From Kiloniellales bacterium (GTDB taxonomy: Bacteria; Pseudomonadota; Alphaproteobacteria; Kiloniellales; JAKSDN01), in NCBI GenBank assembly GCA_028280455.1, contig JANQLT010000063.1, positions 1 to 34,757 on the forward strand: DNA of 34,757 bases. The letters run 5' to 3'. Position numbers and translations under genes: made by a program. This document shows, in pieces, positions 1 to 6,847 of this stretch (positions within the stretch are counted from its first letter, which is position 1; every line of letters starts with the position of its first letter). Under the pieces are notes generated by a model. The model did no database searches, had not been told where the DNA came from, and worked only from the letters and a program-made list of their open reading frames with translations.

Positions 1-155
1 GAAACGAACCGCCCCCTCACCCAGCTCCGGCTAGGCTCGGCTGCGCCTCACCAAGCCTGCGCAGCCCTCTCCCCCGACGGGGGAGAGGGATGTGTAGGCT
101 TAGCGAGGCCGAAGGCTGAGCTTAGCCGGAGCTGGGTGAGGGGGCAGGTCGTTTC
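1..155. repeat. Palindromic intergenic repeat, copy 1
   Basis: This is a large imperfect inverted repeat. The left end reads GAAACGAACCGCCCCCTCAC and the right end finishes with GGGTGAGGGGGCAGGTCGTTTC-like sequence, so GAAACGA and TCGTTTC close the structure. The inner arms contain the pair CAGCTCCGGCTA / TAGCCGGAGCTG. Related palindromes occur at 2761-2971 and 18451-18543, which makes this a dispersed family rather than a local hairpin. No coding capacity was seen; short ORFs across it only read the repeat. Confidence 0.85.
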
Positions 156-250
156 GATGTCGACGGCTACAGCCACGAGCGGCGATCGCCAGAGCGTTGC
201 CGGATTGTCGGACCGGTGACGATTCCGCGCAAGCAAGGAACACTCTAGAC
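156..250. repeat. Flank shared with the 18.5 kb repeat copy
   Basis: Sequence to the right of the first palindrome resembles the sequence to the right of the 18451-18543 palindrome. Positions 181-204 and 18568-18591 are identical over 24 bases, and the similarity continues on both sides in patches up to a shared CTAGA near 246 and 18631. In the second copy this segment lies just downstream of the aldo/keto reductase stop codon. The repeat unit is therefore longer than the palindrome. The rest of the gap (251-430) holds no recognisable gene and presumably the promoter of the cytochrome gene. Confidence 0.6.
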
Positions 251-430
251 CAGGCTCTCCCGCTCAGATGCCATCGCAGCGCGATTCCATCTCAGCGGGG
301 TCTGATCTCGCTGCGCCGGCGTAAACCATTGAAACGGAATCCCTGCGGTCCTGTTACCCGCAGGACATGAGCGGCCGCCACATCCGTTCGACAGCCATCC
401 CTCGCTCGGAACAGGGGAGCTTGTCGAGCC

Positions 431-1927
431 ATGTGGAGCCTGCGATTCGCCGCGCTCGGCGCGGCCGCGATGGCGCTTTGCGGCGCCGCCTCGGCGGAAC
501 TCGCCCCGCACCACCAGAACGCCCCCAACGACCCGGCCGCCGGCATCGAGGCGCTGAGCGACGCCGACTTCCTCGACGAGGGCGCGCCCTCGCCCGCCAA
601 GGTCGCGCTCGGCCAGTTGCTGTTCTTCGACAAGATCCTGAGCGGCAACCGCAACATCTCCTGCGCGACCTGCCACCACCCGACCCTCGGCAGCTCCGAC
701 GGCCTGGCCCTGCCCCTGGGCGAAGGCGCCGTGGGCCTCGGGCCGGAGCGCCGGGCGACGGCCGAGGCGCCCCTGCTCGGCCGCGTGCCGCGCAACTCCC
801 AGGCGCTCTACTTCCTCGGCGCCAAGGAGTACCGCAGCTTCTTCCACGACGGCCGCGTCGAGGTCGACCGGCACAAGAACTGGCCGAGCGGCTTCTGGAC
901 ACCGGCCCGCGAGCAGCTTCCGGTCGGCCTCGACAGCCTGCTGGCGGCCCAGGCCATGTTCCCGGTGACCTCGCCGGAGGAGATGGCCGGCCACAAGGGC
1001 GAGAACCCGGTGGCCACCGCCGCCGCGCAGGACCGCCTGGGCGGCACCGAGGGCGTCTGGGACCTGCTGGCCCGCCGGCTGCGCGCGATCCCGGAATACG
1101 TCGCCCGCTTCCGCCTGGCCTTCCCCGACGTCGAGGCGGCCGAGGACATCACCTTCGTGCACGCGGCCAACGCCATCGCCGCTTTCGAGGCGACGGCCTT
1201 CCGCGCCGACGGCAGTCCCTTCGACCGCTACCTCGAAAGCCGCGACCCGACGGCGCTCGGCGCGGCGGCGCGACGCGGCATGGCGCTGTTCTACGGCGCG
1301 GCCGGCTGCAGCGGCTGCCACAGCGGCGCGCTGCAGAGCGACCACCGCTTCCACGCCATCGCCATGCCGCAGATCGGCCCGGGCAAGAACGACGGCTGGG
1401 ACCGCTCCTACTGGCGGGCGACCGGCTTCGCCGACCGCCTCGAAGACCAGGGACGCCAGCGCGTCACCGCCGATCCCGCCGACCGCTACGCCTTCCGCAC
1501 GCCGAGCCTGCGCAACGTCGAGCTGACCGGCCCCTGGGGCCATGCCGGCAGCTACGACTCGCTCGAAGCCGTGGTCCGCCACCATCTCGAGCCGCTGCAG
1601 GCCCTGGCCCGCTACCGCATCGCGAGCGCGACCCTGCCGCCCCTGCCCCACGTGATCGAGACCAGGGCGGTCGGCTCGCAGCTTGTCTTTCGGCCGGTCA
1701 ACCCGGCCAAGCTCGAGGACTACCGGCGACGCGACGGCTGGGTGCAGCAGAGCGAAACGCTGCGCCAGGCCATCGCCGAGGCCAACGTCCTCGAGCCGGG
1801 AAGCCTCGGCCAAGAGGACATCGACGATCTCGTCGCCTTCCTGAAGGCGCTTACCGACCCGCGCAGCCGCGACCAAAGCGAGCTGGTGCCCGCCCGGGTG
1901 CCGAGCGGCCTGCCGGTCAAGGACTGA
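431..1927 (+). CDS. Di-haem cytochrome c peroxidase family protein (MauG/CcpA-like)
   Basis: The 498-residue protein has an N-terminal signal peptide (about residues 1-22, ending CGAASA), so it should act in the periplasm. Two c-type haem sites are visible, CATCH at 78-82 and CSGCH at 293-297. Spacing of about 215 residues and the later FRTPSLRNV...GPWGHAGSY block are typical of the bacterial di-haem peroxidase/MauG superfamily. Family members reduce peroxide or oxidise protein substrates using electrons from small cytochromes. The protein is longer than CcpA (about 320-340 residues), with extra sequence between the haem domains and at the C terminus. The ATG at 431 follows a purine-rich AGGGGAGC. 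A small secreted protein starts 23 bases downstream and is probably co-transcribed. The exact substrate cannot be told from sequence. Classical peroxidase and MauG-like oxidase remain alternatives. Confidence 0.9.
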   Translation: MWSLRFAALGAAAMALCGAASAELAPHHQNAPNDPAAGIEALSDADFLDEGAPSPAKVALGQLLFFDKILSGNRNISCATCHHPTLGSSDGLALPLGEGAVGLGPERRATAEAPLLGRVPRNSQALYFLGAKEYRSFFHDGRVEVDRHKNWPSGFWTPAREQLPVGLDSLLAAQAMFPVTSPEEMAGHKGENPVATAAAQDRLGGTEGVWDLLARRLRAIPEYVARFRLAFPDVEAAEDITFVHAANAIAAFEATAFRADGSPFDRYLESRDPTALGAAARRGMALFYGAAGCSGCHSGALQSDHRFHAIAMPQIGPGKNDGWDRSYWRATGFADRLEDQGRQRVTADPADRYAFRTPSLRNVELTGPWGHAGSYDSLEAVVRHHLEPLQALARYRIASATLPPLPHVIETRAVGSQLVFRPVNPAKLEDYRRRDGWVQQSETLRQAIAEANVLEPGSLGQEDIDDLVAFLKALTDPRSRDQSELVPARVPSGLPVKD

Positions 1928-1950
1928 CAGCCAGACAGAGGTGAAGAAGC

Positions 1951-2688
1951 ATGCAAGCGAAACAGCAGATCCTGGCGGGGGCCTTCGCCACCGCCATCGC
2001 CGCCGCCGCCGGCACCGTCGCCCTCGGGGGCAGCGCCCTCGCCGTCGGCACCTACGACCAGCCGGTCGAGCTCGACCTGACCTTCAAGCTGCACATCGAC
2101 GACAACATCCCGGAGCAGGACGTCTTCATCGAGCGCGAGAAGGGCTCGGGCCTGGTGTTCCGCCCGACCAAGGGCGAGCGCGACCTCGGCAAGCAGCTTT
2201 ACGCGCCGCTCAGCCCGGTCAAGCACGCGCCCTTCGACGCCGAGGCCATCGGCCCTTGGGTGCGCGGCAAGCCCCTGGGCATGACGCTCGGCCAGTGGCT
2301 AGCCGCCGAGGGCAGCGCGCGCTATAGCTGCGTCGACGGCCACGGCCGGCTCGAGGCCCGGTTCACGAACCTGGTGCCGAACGGCGTCTACACGCTCTGG
2401 CACTACTTCATGGCCTGGCCGGCGACCGATCCCTTCATCGACAGCTACGACATCCCGGTCGGCGCCCGCGACGGCTCGGAGTCCGTCTTCACCGCCGAGG
2501 CCGACGGCTCGGCGACCCTGGTGCGGAACTTCAAGCCCTGCCTGCAGCTCACCGGCGAGCAAATGGCCTCGGGCATCGCCATCGCCTGGCACAGCGACCG
2601 CAAGACCTACGGCGCCCTGCCCGGCCAGTTCTCGACCAAGTCCCACGTCCATCTCTACGTCGACCTGCCGAAGCGCAGCGGCATCTGA
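1951..2688 (+). CDS. Secreted protein of unknown function, partner of the di-haem cytochrome
   Basis: The 245-residue protein has a signal peptide (hydrophobic Ala/Gly-rich stretch, about residues 7-31, ending SALA). I do not recognise a named family. The mature part is rich in short beta-like segments and aromatic residues, with two cysteines (about residues 111 and 196) that could form a periplasmic disulfide, and a histidine/tyrosine-rich tail. The segment GSGLVFRP at about 66-73 nearly repeats GSQLVFRP near residue 416 of the upstream cytochrome. This suggests a shared small motif or a common binding surface, but it is short and could be chance. An AGAGGTGAAG Shine-Dalgarno-like run precedes the ATG. 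The gene follows the cytochrome by 23 bases and is followed by a strong terminator, so the two form a unit. A role as accessory factor or substrate of the peroxidase is inference only. Confidence 0.8.
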   Translation: MQAKQQILAGAFATAIAAAAGTVALGGSALAVGTYDQPVELDLTFKLHIDDNIPEQDVFIEREKGSGLVFRPTKGERDLGKQLYAPLSPVKHAPFDAEAIGPWVRGKPLGMTLGQWLAAEGSARYSCVDGHGRLEARFTNLVPNGVYTLWHYFMAWPATDPFIDSYDIPVGARDGSESVFTAEADGSATLVRNFKPCLQLTGEQMASGIAIAWHSDRKTYGALPGQFSTKSHVHLYVDLPKRSGI

Positions 2689-2713
2689 GAAGAACGTAGT
2701 AGCGACAAGGTAG

Positions 2714-2748
2714 CCGCCCCGGTGTGACGGCCGGGGCGGTTTTCTTTT
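2714..2748 (+). terminator. Rho-independent terminator
   Basis: A perfect 9-bp stem (CCGCCCCGG at 2714-2722, CCGGGGCGG at 2731-2739) with an 8-base loop is followed by TTTTCTTTT at 2740-2748. It lies 25 bases after the stop of the secreted protein and ends the two-gene cytochrome unit. Confidence 0.95.
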
Positions 2749-2760
2749 CGGGGCTGCAGT

Positions 2761-2971
2761 GGAACGACTGCCCCCTCACCCAGCTCCGGCTAAGCTCGGC
2801 TTCGCCTCACTAAGCCTGCGCAACCCTCTCCCTCGTCGGGGGAGACGGGGAAAAAGAAACCGGGCATCCGATCAAGATTTCCCTCTCCCCCGACGAGGGA
2901 GAGGGATGTGGAGACTTGGCGAGACCTTCGGTCGAGCCTTAGTCGGAGCTGGGTGAGGGGGCGGTCGTTCC
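2761..2971. repeat. Palindromic intergenic repeat, copy 2
   Basis: The inverted repeat is closed by GGAACGACTGCCCCCTCACC on the left and GGTGAGGGGGCGGTCGTTCC on the right, with further pairing of CCCTCTCCCTCGTCGGGGGA-type inner arms around a loop near 2850-2880. It is the longest of the three related palindromes here. It lies between the cytochrome unit terminator and the convergent molybdenum operon end, so it contains the 3' boundary of both. Confidence 0.85.
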
Positions 2972-2997
2972 CGCCGATGAACCCCGAAACGGTCCCG

Positions 2998-3567
2998 CTA
3001 GCGCACCTCGATGTAGAAGACAGACCAGGGCCAGCGGGCTTCGTCGTCGTGGGTCGGGGCGGCGCCGTCTTTGCGGCGGTAGACCAGCCAGGCCGGGCCG
3101 CGCTGGCCGAGGCCGAGGTAGGCGCCGGCGCGTTTGACCGCGAGCAGCCAGTCGGCGTCACCGAGCTCGTCGCGGGCGATCTCGACCGCGTAGCCGTCGA
3201 GCGCCACCAGCGTGACGGTCTCGCCCGCGGCCTGGACCGCGTCCAGCAGGTCGGCGAGCCAGGGGCCCTCGAAGCGGAAGGCGCGCGGCCACTCGGGCCC
3301 CTGCACGGTCAGGCTCTGCAGGCCGAGGTCTTCGAGCATCGCCAGGTCGAAGGCCGCGGCCTTCTCGAACTGCTTTTCGTGATAGCCGAGGAAGCCGTCC
3401 TCGAAGGCGTCGAAAGCCGGCCGGTTGGTCTTGCCGATCGCCCCGGCGACGGTCAGCACCACCGGGCCGCTCGGCGCCGGCAAGGCCTCAGCCCTCGCCG
3501 GCAAGGGCGTGACGAGCAGCAACGCCAGCGCCGCAAGCGCCGCGACGGGCTTCCAGAAGGGGGCCAC
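2998..3567 (-). CDS. Small exported molybdopterin-oxidoreductase-like protein
   Basis: The start is a GTG at 3567, five bases after the moaE stop; the reading frame runs on upstream inside moaE but without a plausible start. The 189-residue product opens with a signal peptide (hydrophobic core AALAALALLL, cleavage after ARA), so it is periplasmic. The mature part (PVVLTVAGAIGKTN, FEKAAAFDLAMLEDLGL, FRFEGPWLADLLDA, TLVALDGYAVEI, LAVKRAGAYLGLGQRGPAWLVY) resembles the sulfite-oxidase-fold molybdopterin-binding domain seen as stand-alone proteins. It is much shorter than MsrP and lacks an obvious RHRC-type molybdenum-ligand cysteine, so it may bind cofactor differently or not at all. Its position at the end of the Moco operon supports a molybdopterin link. 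The function is not established. Confidence 0.8.
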   Translation of the reverse strand: MAPFWKPVAALAALALLLVTPLPARAEALPAPSGPVVLTVAGAIGKTNRPAFDAFEDGFLGYHEKQFEKAAAFDLAMLEDLGLQSLTVQGPEWPRAFRFEGPWLADLLDAVQAAGETVTLVALDGYAVEIARDELGDADWLLAVKRAGAYLGLGQRGPAWLVYRRKDGAAPTHDDEARWPWSVFYIEVR

Positions 3568-3572
3568 CAGGG

Positions 3573-4055
3573 CTACTCGGCCGCGTCCGGCTTGGCGTCG
3601 GCGGGCTCGGCCCAGCGCGCGGCGGCCGCGTCGTCGCTGGCCCGGGCCTCGACCCAATGGCTGCCCTCGGGGCCCTCCTCGAGCTTCCAGAAGGGCGCCT
3701 GGGTCTTCAGCCAGTCGATCAGGAACTGGCAGCTCTCCAGCGCCGCCTGGCGGTGGGCGCTGGCGGTGATCACCAGGACGATGCGCTCGCCCGGCTCGAG
3801 CCGGCCGTAGCGGTGCACGATCAGGCAGTCCTCGAGCGGCCAGCGGGCGCGCGCCTCGGCCTCGATCTTGGCGAGCTGCTTCTCGGTCATGCCCGGGTAG
3901 TGCTCCAGGGTCATGGCCGCGACCGCCTCGCCCTCGGCCAGGTCGCGGACCAGGCCGACGAAGCTCGCGACGCCGCCGATCCTGTGGTTGCCGGCGCTCA
4001 GGGCCTCGAGCTCGGCGCCGACGTCGAAGTCCTCCAGTTGTACGCGTATGGCCAC
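3573..4055 (-). CDS. moaE: Molybdopterin synthase catalytic subunit MoaE
   Basis: MoaE combines with MoaD to convert cyclic pyranopterin monophosphate into molybdopterin in the cytoplasm. The 160-residue product has the family hallmarks: GGVASFVGLVRD near 27-38, EHYPGM near 51-56, HRYGRL near 81-86 and the catalytic lysine region KTQAPFWK at 117-124. Its length fits the family, with a short acidic C-terminal extension. The start is a GTG at 4055, two bases after the moaD stop, indicating translational coupling. It is the sixth gene of the minus-strand series that begins with uvrC. Confidence 0.97.
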   Translation of the reverse strand: MAIRVQLEDFDVGAELEALSAGNHRIGGVASFVGLVRDLAEGEAVAAMTLEHYPGMTEKQLAKIEAEARARWPLEDCLIVHRYGRLEPGERIVLVITASAHRQAALESCQFLIDWLKTQAPFWKLEEGPEGSHWVEARASDDAAAARWAEPADAKPDAAE

Positions 4056-4057
4056 CG

Positions 4058-4309
4058 TCAGCCTCCGGTCACGGGCGGGAACAGGGCGATCTCGTCGCCC
4101 GGGCGCACCGGGTCGCCGGGCCTGGCGTACTCCTGATTGACCGCGACCTTGACCACCGAGAGGTCGGCCAGCGCCTCGGCATGGCCGGGGCCCTGGCCCT
4201 TCAGCCAGTCGAGCAGCGCCGCCACGGTGGTCACCTCCGCGGGCGGCGAGACCTCTTGTTCGCTGACGCCCGTCTTGGCCTTGAGCCAGGCGAAATAGAG
4301 CACCTTCAT
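4058..4309 (-). CDS. moaD: Molybdopterin synthase sulfur carrier subunit MoaD
   Basis: The 83-residue ubiquitin-like protein begins MKVLYFAWLKAKTG and ends FPPVTGG. The C-terminal GG is the site that is adenylated and thiocarboxylated before sulfur transfer to the pterin on MoaE. The ATG at 4309 overlaps the moeA stop in an ATGA junction, and moaE begins two bases after its own stop. A longer frame reading through moeA in another phase is not real; this start is fixed by the family N terminus. Confidence 0.97.
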   Translation of the reverse strand: MKVLYFAWLKAKTGVSEQEVSPPAEVTTVAALLDWLKGQGPGHAEALADLSVVKVAVNQEYARPGDPVRPGDEIALFPPVTGG

Positions 4310-5562
4310 GTCGCCATCTCGCTGAACGGCAGGAAGTCCACCATAGCGCCGGCGCGCAGCTCGGTCATCTCCTCGGGCAGCTCGATCAGGCCGTCGGACT
4401 CGACCATGGAGGACAGGATGCCGGCGCCGTCGCGGCCGAACTTGACGGCGACCAGGGCGCCCGCGCCGTCGTCCTCGAGGCGCGCCCGCAGCCACTCGCG
4501 GCGGTCCTTCTTCTTGCGGTGGTCGAAGCCGGCGCGGACCTTGAAGTGGTGCGGCGCGGTGACCTGGCCGCCCATCAGGCGCAGCAGCATCGGCCGGACG
4601 ATGTTGAGGAAGGTGACCATGACCGCCACCGGGTTGCCGGGCAGGCCGACGAAGGGCACGCGGCCGACCTGGCCGAGGGCGATCGGCCGGCCCGGCTTGA
4701 TCGCCAGGCGCCAGAGGTGGAGCCGGCCCAGCGCTTCGACCGCCTGCTTGACGTGATCCTCCTCGCCGACCGAGACGCCGCCGGAGGTGACCAGCAGGTC
4801 GTGGCCAGCCGCCGCCTCGGTCATCGCATCGCGCACCACCTCGAAACGGTCCGGCAGGATGCCCAGGTCGCTGACGTCGCAGCCCAGGCCGCGCAGCAGG
4901 CCGGCGATGGTGAAGCGGTTGGAATCGTAGATGCAGCCCGCTTCCAAAGGCGTGCCGGGCTCGCGCAGCTCGTCGCCGGTCGAGAACAGCGCGGCGCGCA
5001 GCGGCCGCGAGACTCGCAGGCTCTGCCGGCCGATGGCCGCCGCCTGCCCGAGATCTTGCGGCCGCAGCCTCTGGCCGGCCGGCAGGACCTGGCTGCCGGC
5101 GGTGACGTCCTCGGCGCGCTTGCGCCGGTTGGCGCCGCGCTTGATGCCGGGGCGGATGACGACCTGGTCGCCCTCCAGGCGGCAATCCTCCTGCATCATC
5201 ACCGTGTCCGGCCCCGCGGGCATCTCGGCGCCGGTGAAGATGCGGATCGCCTCACCGCGCCCGGCCGCGCGCCCCAGCGGGTGCCCCGCCGCGGCCCGGC
5301 CGGTCACCGGCAGGACGGTCTCGGCCTCCGGGTCGAGGTCCTCGAAGTGCACGGCATAGCCGTCGACCGCCGAATTGTCGTGCGCCGGCACGTCGATCGG
5401 CGCGATCAGCTCCTCGGCCAGGATCCGCCCCAGGGCCGCGCTGAGCGGCACGGTCTCCGCCTCGCAGACCCTGCCGACCGCCGCGCCGATCATCGCGTGC
5501 GCCTCGGCGACGGTCATCAAGGGCCCGCCCTGGGCGAAGCAGTCGTCGGTGAGCTGCGCCAT
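4306..5562 (-). CDS. moeA: Molybdopterin molybdenumtransferase MoeA
   Basis: MoeA inserts molybdate into adenylated molybdopterin. The 418-residue length is typical. Visible motifs include HDNSAVDGYAV near 60-70, the ITVTGAE-like IFTGAEMPAGPDTVMMQED near 107-126, TSGGVSVGEEDHV near 258-270 and GLPGNPVAVMVTF near 302-314. The ATG at 5562 is two bases after the mobB stop and its own stop overlaps the moaD start, so mobB-moeA-moaD-moaE are tightly coupled. No separate promoter is apparent. Confidence 0.97.
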   Translation of the reverse strand: MAQLTDDCFAQGGPLMTVAEAHAMIGAAVGRVCEAETVPLSAALGRILAEELIAPIDVPAHDNSAVDGYAVHFEDLDPEAETVLPVTGRAAAGHPLGRAAGRGEAIRIFTGAEMPAGPDTVMMQEDCRLEGDQVVIRPGIKRGANRRKRAEDVTAGSQVLPAGQRLRPQDLGQAAAIGRQSLRVSRPLRAALFSTGDELREPGTPLEAGCIYDSNRFTIAGLLRGLGCDVSDLGILPDRFEVVRDAMTEAAAGHDLLVTSGGVSVGEEDHVKQAVEALGRLHLWRLAIKPGRPIALGQVGRVPFVGLPGNPVAVMVTFLNIVRPMLLRLMGGQVTAPHHFKVRAGFDHRKKKDRREWLRARLEDDGAGALVAVKFGRDGAGILSSMVESDGLIELPEEMTELRAGAMVDFLPFSEMAT

Positions 5563-5564
5563 CG

Positions 5565-6110
5565 TCAGGCGGCCCCGCTGCGCGGCTTGGCGGCGGCCAA
5601 GCCGACATGGCCGACGATGAAGTCGGCGATCGCTTCGGTGTCGTTGAGGTCGAGGCGCGGCACGGCGAGGTCGGGAATGGCTTCGTCGCTGGCGACGGCG
5701 ACGATGCGCGGATCGTCTGCGCAGAGCAGCGGCTTGCCGACGGCCGGGCGGTGGACCTCGAGCTTGTCGTGCTCCTCGCGCTTGAAGCCCTCGATCAGCA
5801 GCAGGTCGACCGGGGTCATGCGGGCGATCATCTCGGCCATGCTCGGCTCGGGCCTGGAGCGCAGCTCGTGCAGCAGGGCCCAGCGCTTGGCCGAGGTGAC
5901 CAGCACCTCGGTCGCCCCGGCCATGCGGTGCTCGTAGGAGTCCTTGCCCTCGCGGTCCATCTCGAAGGTGTGGTGGGCGTGCTTCATGGTCGAGACGCTG
6001 TAGCCGCGCCCGGTCAGGGCCGGCAGCAGGCGGACCATCAGGCTGGTCTTGCCGCTGCCGCTCCAGCCCGCCAGGCCGAATACCTTTGTGTCGCCGTATT
6101 GCGCCGTCAT
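5565..6110 (-). CDS. mobB: Molybdopterin-guanine dinucleotide biosynthesis adaptor MobB
   Basis: The 181-residue P-loop protein has GWSGSGKTSL at 14-23, MKHAHHTFEMDREGKDSYEHRMAGA as the characteristic central region near 42-66, and LLLIEGFKREEHDKLEV near 102-118, all as in MobB. MobB binds GTP and helps MobA attach GMP to molybdopterin. No mobA lies in this window. The gene is coupled to moeA (two-base gap) and sits 31 bases after the pgsA stop. Confidence 0.95.
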   Translation of the reverse strand: MTAQYGDTKVFGLAGWSGSGKTSLMVRLLPALTGRGYSVSTMKHAHHTFEMDREGKDSYEHRMAGATEVLVTSAKRWALLHELRSRPEPSMAEMIARMTPVDLLLIEGFKREEHDKLEVHRPAVGKPLLCADDPRIVAVASDEAIPDLAVPRLDLNDTEAIADFIVGHVGLAAAKPRSGAA

Positions 6111-6141
6111 GCGGCTAACAAGGGGCCGGCCCCGGGGATTG

Positions 6142-6744
6142 TCAACTGCCGCCGGCGCCTTCCCGGCTGGAGGTCCCGGACGGCAGGTCCGGTCTCAGCA
6201 TGTGGCGCAGGCCGCGCTGCAGGTAGTCGTAGCCGGTGACCAGGGTCAGCAGGCCGGCGATCCAGAGCCCGGCGACGCCGATCTCCTGCACCGGGATCGC
6301 AGCGGGCCCCGCCTCGCCGACGATCAGGAAGCCCAGCGCGACCATCTGGATCGCGGTCTTCCACTTGGCCATCTTGCTGACCGGCATGGGCACGCGGATC
6401 TCGGCCAGGTACTCGCGCAGGCCCGAGACCAGGATCTCGCGGCAGAGGATTATCAGCGCCGGCAGCAGCGAGAGGTCGCGGATCGCGTCGATCGCCACCA
6501 GCATGAGCAGCACCGCGGCGACCAGCAGCTTGTCGGCGATCGGGTCGAGGAAGCGGCCCAGGGCCGAGACCTCGGCGCGCTCCCGCGCCAGCTTGCCGTC
6601 GAAGTAGTCGGTGACCGCGGCGGCGACGAAGAGGCCGCAGGCCAGCCAACGGGTCAGCGATGTGTCCCAATAGATCAGCACGGCCAGGATCGGCACGGCG
6701 CCGATACGCGACAGGGTCAGCAGGTTCGGCAGGCTGGTCAACAT
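6142..6744 (-). CDS. pgsA: CDP-diacylglycerol--glycerol-3-phosphate 3-phosphatidyltransferase
   Basis: PgsA makes phosphatidylglycerophosphate, the committed step toward phosphatidylglycerol and cardiolipin, in the inner membrane. The CDP-alcohol phosphatidyltransferase signature DG(x2)AR(x8)G(x3)D(x3)D is complete (DGKLAR...GRFLDPIAD, about residues 51-73). Several hydrophobic segments follow. I chose the ATG at 6744 because the protein then begins MLTSLPNLLTLSRI, the usual family N terminus, giving 200 residues; an upstream extension to 6813 is not family-like. It lies 103 bases after uvrC, an order common in Alphaproteobacteria. Confidence 0.96.
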   Translation of the reverse strand: MLTSLPNLLTLSRIGAVPILAVLIYWDTSLTRWLACGLFVAAAVTDYFDGKLARERAEVSALGRFLDPIADKLLVAAVLLMLVAIDAIRDLSLLPALIILCREILVSGLREYLAEIRVPMPVSKMAKWKTAIQMVALGFLIVGEAGPAAIPVQEIGVAGLWIAGLLTLVTGYDYLQRGLRHMLRPDLPSGTSSREGAGGS

Positions 6745-6847
6745 GGCGGGGGTCCTTGCCGAGACGGGACGCGGGCGCCAAGCGGCACCCTGGGTCCCGC
6801 TCTCTTCTAGCACAGCCGGGCGGGCTCAGCTTCAACTTAGCCGCAAC

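Noticed and set aside
245..1876. 543-codon minus-strand open frame opposite the di-haem cytochrome
   Set aside because: Low-complexity Ala/Gly/Arg translation with no domain; the plus-strand frame has haem motifs and a signal peptide. A high-GC antisense artefact.
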